The notes under the pieces are model-generated. The model saw only the letters and a list, made by a program, of their open reading frames with translations, was not told the origin of the DNA and did no database searches. Below are positions 19,452 to 22,361 of a DNA stretch of 22,361 nt, piece after piece (positions within the stretch are counted from its first letter, which is position 1; every line of letters begins with the position of its first letter). Source of the DNA: Bigelowiella natans CCMP2755 (lineage: Eukaryota; Cercozoa; Chlorarachniophyceae); contig ADNK01001455.1 of NCBI GenBank assembly GCA_000320545.1, positions 1 through 22,361 on the forward strand. Direction: 5' to 3'. The translations under genes and the position numbers were made by a program.

Positions 19452-20361
19452 ATGTTGGGATGGCGCAGCGTCCTTCGAGTGCGAGCGGGAACGGAGCACC
19501 GAATATTGCCATGGCGGTCGGGTCTTAGGTTTATGCGGATAAGAGAGAAGTCCGATCTATCTTCGTCTGCCGCCGGATTCCCGCATAAGAGCCGTACAAT
19601 GACAAAGAGGAGCTCGGTGACTAGCGGCGGCATGCTGAACATGCCAGCTTTGCGTTCTACTGCCCCCTCCTCTTCTACATACTGCCCTGTGACTTCGTCG
19701 ACATTTCGCAGCCACCGCGGCAGACGAGGGCTGTCGTCCTCTTCAGGTGCTTCCTCTCCAGGAACAGTGAATAAGAGCGGGACGCGGGAGCGAAGCAGCA
19801 GCCAAAGCTTGCTGACAAAGTTGCTTTCCATATTGGGCATTTCCAAGCCAGACAACATCGACTCGCTTCTTGAGGAGCACGAAAAGAATGAGGTGGCCGC
19901 AGTGATGCTCTTAACGCTGTTTGTTCTTTGGTTTTTAACATCTTTTCAATATATGGCCTAGGCGTATCACTTGTCTTTCGAATGTGTTCTCCTCTAAATA
20001 CATACTAGCCAAGATAAAATGCATCGATCTCCCCCCCCCCTCCCCCCCCCCTCTTCTCCCACTTAGCGTCGCTCGACGGCAGGACCTGTTTCCGCACTGG
20101 AAATGTTTCGCTCTCTCAAAGGGTAAGTGCGTGTCAAAAGACGTTGATGTGGTGAGCTCTGGAAATATGAGATGGTTTGATGATATGAGCGTCGTAACCA
20201 TGGCCGTCCTCCTCGTTGTCGTCTGCTGTCGGCACGCATGCATGAGCCACTTTACAACATCATCGAAGATGACGATAACACGACGATGATTCTTGGTGGT
20301 AGTGTAGGCGGGAACAACATAGAAGAAGAAGAAGAAGAAGAAGAAGAAGAAGAAAAGGAAG

Positions 20362-20392
<31 letters not shown>

Positions 20393-20739
20393 GATTCGTG
20401 AAAGTCATCGACCATGAGACTCCTTCATCCTGTTTACTAGGTACGTTTGGCCCGAAAAAGGTGGAAGGGAGATCAAGATCCGAGTGGTTAGATTGATTTA
20501 TATTTGCCAGTCAAATTTCGTCGTGTCTTTCGTATGTGCTGTGATGTTCTATGCTGCGGCGAATAGCACGGAGCGATGGGTACTTACTTGTGCGCGATGC
20601 GGTCTCAGAAGATCTCTTCCATCGTGACCTGGAGCTGCTAGCCTCGTGCTTGTATTGTTATTATTTCTGTTTGTGTAACGGTATGATGGATATGTACATT
20701 CATAATGCAGCTCATCTTGTCCCACCCCCATACACACAA

Positions 20740-20778
<39 letters not shown>

Positions 20779-22144
20779 TGCGCGCAGCATTACACCCGAA
20801 CGCCTCATATACGAATCTTGACTTGTGGAATTGGACGCTACTGCGACATACGACAAATCAGATGACGTCGATAGGGCTACTCCTTGGTGCGAAGATGATA
20901 TCGATCGAGGTCTAAAGAACCCAATGGCCTTGACATCGACGATATGCTCATACATCATCATCATCATCATCATCATCATCTACACGAAATATCATCCTGC
21001 TGGTTTTTATCACCGCTCATAAGCGACAATTTCCCTCCCCCCCCCCACTCCCCCCTCTTCCTCTTTCCCCACTAGGTGCCCTTTTTGTTCAAGCACATCG
21101 TCGATGGTCTCGCGCACGATCACGATGTAACGTCTACTATGCTTGCGGAGGTCCCTGAAATCACTGTCCCCGTAGCGCTGATCTTGGGGTGAGAAACTAT
21201 AAGGAGGCTGGCAAAAGAGCACAACTTTTTTAAAAACAAAAAAAGGAGAAATATAATATATCTATTCATTCCCACCGTCTAGAATTCACATCCTCCCCTC
21301 CCCCCCTCCCCCCCCCCCTCTTTGCGTGCGTGCACTTCTGTCATCATTAGCTACGGCATTGGCCGCTCCACCGCGACCGTTTTTGGAGAGGTAGGGAAGT
21401 CGTGTACTTAGATCGTTACTGAGAAGAGGGTCAATGCTAGTGTCGCATTGATGGGATATACGGAGAAACGCTCATTGCTGCACCTTGCACACAAATGGTT
21501 GGTTGCAGGCGAAGAACGCCGTGTTTGCCGTCGTAGCACAGAAGGCTAATAGGAAGATCCTCAGGAGGGTATTCGAGCATCTGCAAAGGTGGTGGAGGTG
21601 GTGGTGGTGGTGGTGGTGGTGGTGGTGGTGATGGGGGTGAGGGGGGAGGCACGTGCGTTTGGTGAAAGTGATGATGATGATGATGATGATGCTGATTATT
21701 GTTATTATTATTATGATGGAGGAGCGCGGAGTCGGGTGCAATTTTGAAGCAAATAGCATTGGGCGTTTGTTAGTCTCTCCGTTACCTTTCATCTCTTCCT
21801 CCTCCTCCTCCTCCTCACCCATTCTCACCTTCCGGATGCATTTTAGGCTGGACATGCGATTTCATACCGAACGCCAGACAGGTATGCATGGTTTCGTAGT
21901 CGTGCTCTTTGTCGTCGTCGTTTCGTCATTTTTTTGTCATTGTTGTTGTTGTTGTTGGTAACATAAATAATGCGCTGCCATCGCGCGCGCGTGCGTGCTA
22001 TGAGCATGGAGGAGAGTTTCTTCTTGTTGTTGTTGTTGCTGCTGCTATTGTTGTTGGGGTTCTTTTCTTCTTTCCCTCCAACCTCCCTCCCTCGCTCACA
22101 TCTCCCTCGTCGCTCAGGCACGGTCTCTAGGGTTATGATTAGAG
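19452..22144 (+). CDS. ATM1: Mitochondrial ABC half-transporter, ATM1/ABCB7 type, N-terminal part (gene runs off the right edge)
   Basis: Inner-membrane exporter of a glutathione-linked sulfur/iron compound needed for cytosolic Fe-S proteins. Nine exons join in phase: 19452-19892, 20067-20122, 20441-20486, 20862-20909, 21076-21188, 21351-21390, 21509-21588, 21847-21881 and 22118-22144; intron 9 leaves the window. They encode about 295 residues. The first exon gives an Arg-rich presequence (MLGWRSVLRVRAGTEHRIL). The family core then follows: LKGYVWPEKGGREIKIRV, the first helix GLLLGAKMISIEVPFLFKHI, VDGL, the second helix VALILGYGIGRSTATVFGE, AKNAVFAVVAQKANRKILRR, then VFEHLQRLDMRFHTERQTG and SRVMIRG. 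These match ABCB7/ATM1 in order and spacing (YIWPK, GAK-VPFLFK, NAVF-VAQ, RQTG, RG). The ATP-binding domain must lie beyond the window. An in-frame ATG at 19218 is possible but less presequence-like. Confidence 0.88.
20321..20391 (+). repeat. (GAA)n microsatellite in ATM1 intron 2
   Basis: About 23 units with two interruptions. It accounts for the poly-Phe open frame on the minus strand. Confidence 0.9.
20745..20776 (+). repeat. (GA)n microsatellite in ATM1 intron 3
   Basis: Sixteen GA units, uninterrupted. Confidence 0.9.
20953..20980 (+). repeat. (CAT)n microsatellite in ATM1 intron 4
   Basis: About nine units, followed downstream by a C run (about 21037-21046) that forms the acceptor's pyrimidine tract. 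Confidence 0.9.
21294..21320 (+). repeat. Interrupted poly-C tract in ATM1 intron 5
   Basis: Runs of C separated by single T residues about 30 bases before the acceptor at 21350. A similar pair of C10 runs lies in intron 1 at 20031-20051. Confidence 0.85.
21589..21691 (+). repeat. (GGT)n and (GAT)n microsatellites in ATM1 intron 7
   Basis: The GGT tract (21589-21630) starts exactly at the splice donor: the first GT of the intron is the first unit of the repeat. A GAT tract follows at about 21669-21691. Confidence 0.9.
21940..21958 (+). repeat. (TTG)n microsatellite in ATM1 intron 8
   Basis: A short TTG tract, with a second one at about 22023-22056 in the same intron and GTC repeats just upstream. 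Confidence 0.85.
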
Positions 22145-22270
22145 GTGAAGGCAAAAGAACGCAGAATAAGGAGACATGTAGCAATAGTGCACACGCACAC
22201 GCACACATGCACTTTGAACATTCTCGTCCTCGTCCTCTTCGTCTTCCTCTTCCCCCCCCCAGCCCCCCAC

Positions 22271-22271
<1 letters not shown>

Positions 22272-22312
<41 letters not shown>
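22272..22312 (+). repeat. (GA)n microsatellite in ATM1 intron 9
   Basis: About 20 GA units near the right edge of the window. Confidence 0.9.
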
Positions 22313-22315
<3 letters not shown>

Positions 22316-22361
22316 AAAGAAAGAATTGGGTTTCCCCACGACGACTACTCTTAATGTACCC

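Noticed and set aside
19418-19858. 146-codon minus-strand open frame opposite ATM1 exon 1
   Set aside because: It reads plausibly, but the plus strand joins in phase to a clear chain of ATM1 exons and supplies the presequence, so the minus frame is a shadow.
21437-21961. Poly-Pro, poly-His, poly-Met and poly-Ser frames near the right end
   Set aside because: Microsatellite translations within ATM1 introns.
20321-22312. Regularly placed repeats that might suggest a CRISPR array
   Set aside because: They are different mono-, di- and trinucleotide repeats with no conserved repeat unit and no spacers, in a eukaryotic gene.
1-22361. Mobile element or viral insertion
   Set aside because: No transposase, reverse transcriptase, integrase or capsid-like frame, and no long terminal or inverted repeat pair was seen.

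Overview
This window looks like nuclear DNA from a unicellular eukaryote that probably has a flagellum. Most genes are split by short GT-AG introns (about 60-380 bases). Coding exons are GC-rich, and introns and spacers are full of microsatellites and homopolymer C/G runs. There are no bacterial operons. The taxon cannot be fixed from sequence alone; gene density, small introns and an axoneme-type gene would suit an alga or flagellate such as a cryptophyte, but that is only a guess.

Layout. 170-905 (-): 3' part of an unrecognised acidic protein. 2365-3787 (+): four-exon polytopic membrane protein with a GPCR-like seven-helix pattern. 3788-5739: gene-poor spacer with a 26-bp perfect palindrome. 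5740-9236 (+): two-exon poly(ADP-ribose) polymerase with zinc finger, PADR1, SAP-like repeats, WGR, regulatory and catalytic domains. 10027-12714 (-): at least 14 tiny exons of a leucine-rich-repeat protein resembling LRRC71. 13778-15980 (+): ribosome-binding factor A (RbfA) homologue with an organelle-type presequence and an unresolved reading-frame break. 17084-18715 (-): intronless glycerate 2-kinase. 19452-22144 (+), running off the right edge: N-terminal third of a mitochondrial ATM1/ABCB7-type ABC half-transporter, rebuilt from nine exons.

How they fit together. The PARP is a nuclear DNA-damage enzyme. The LRR protein is probably axonemal. The last three genes look organellar: RbfA for small-subunit ribosome maturation, glycerate kinase for glycerate/serine breakdown, and ATM1 for exporting a sulfur compound for cytosolic Fe-S assembly. 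Two pairs are divergent (LRRC71-like/RbfA and glycerate kinase/ATM1) and probably share upstream regions. Two pairs converge (PARP/LRRC71-like and RbfA/glycerate kinase). All exon borders come from reading splice signals, phase and protein sense by eye; no transcript data were available.
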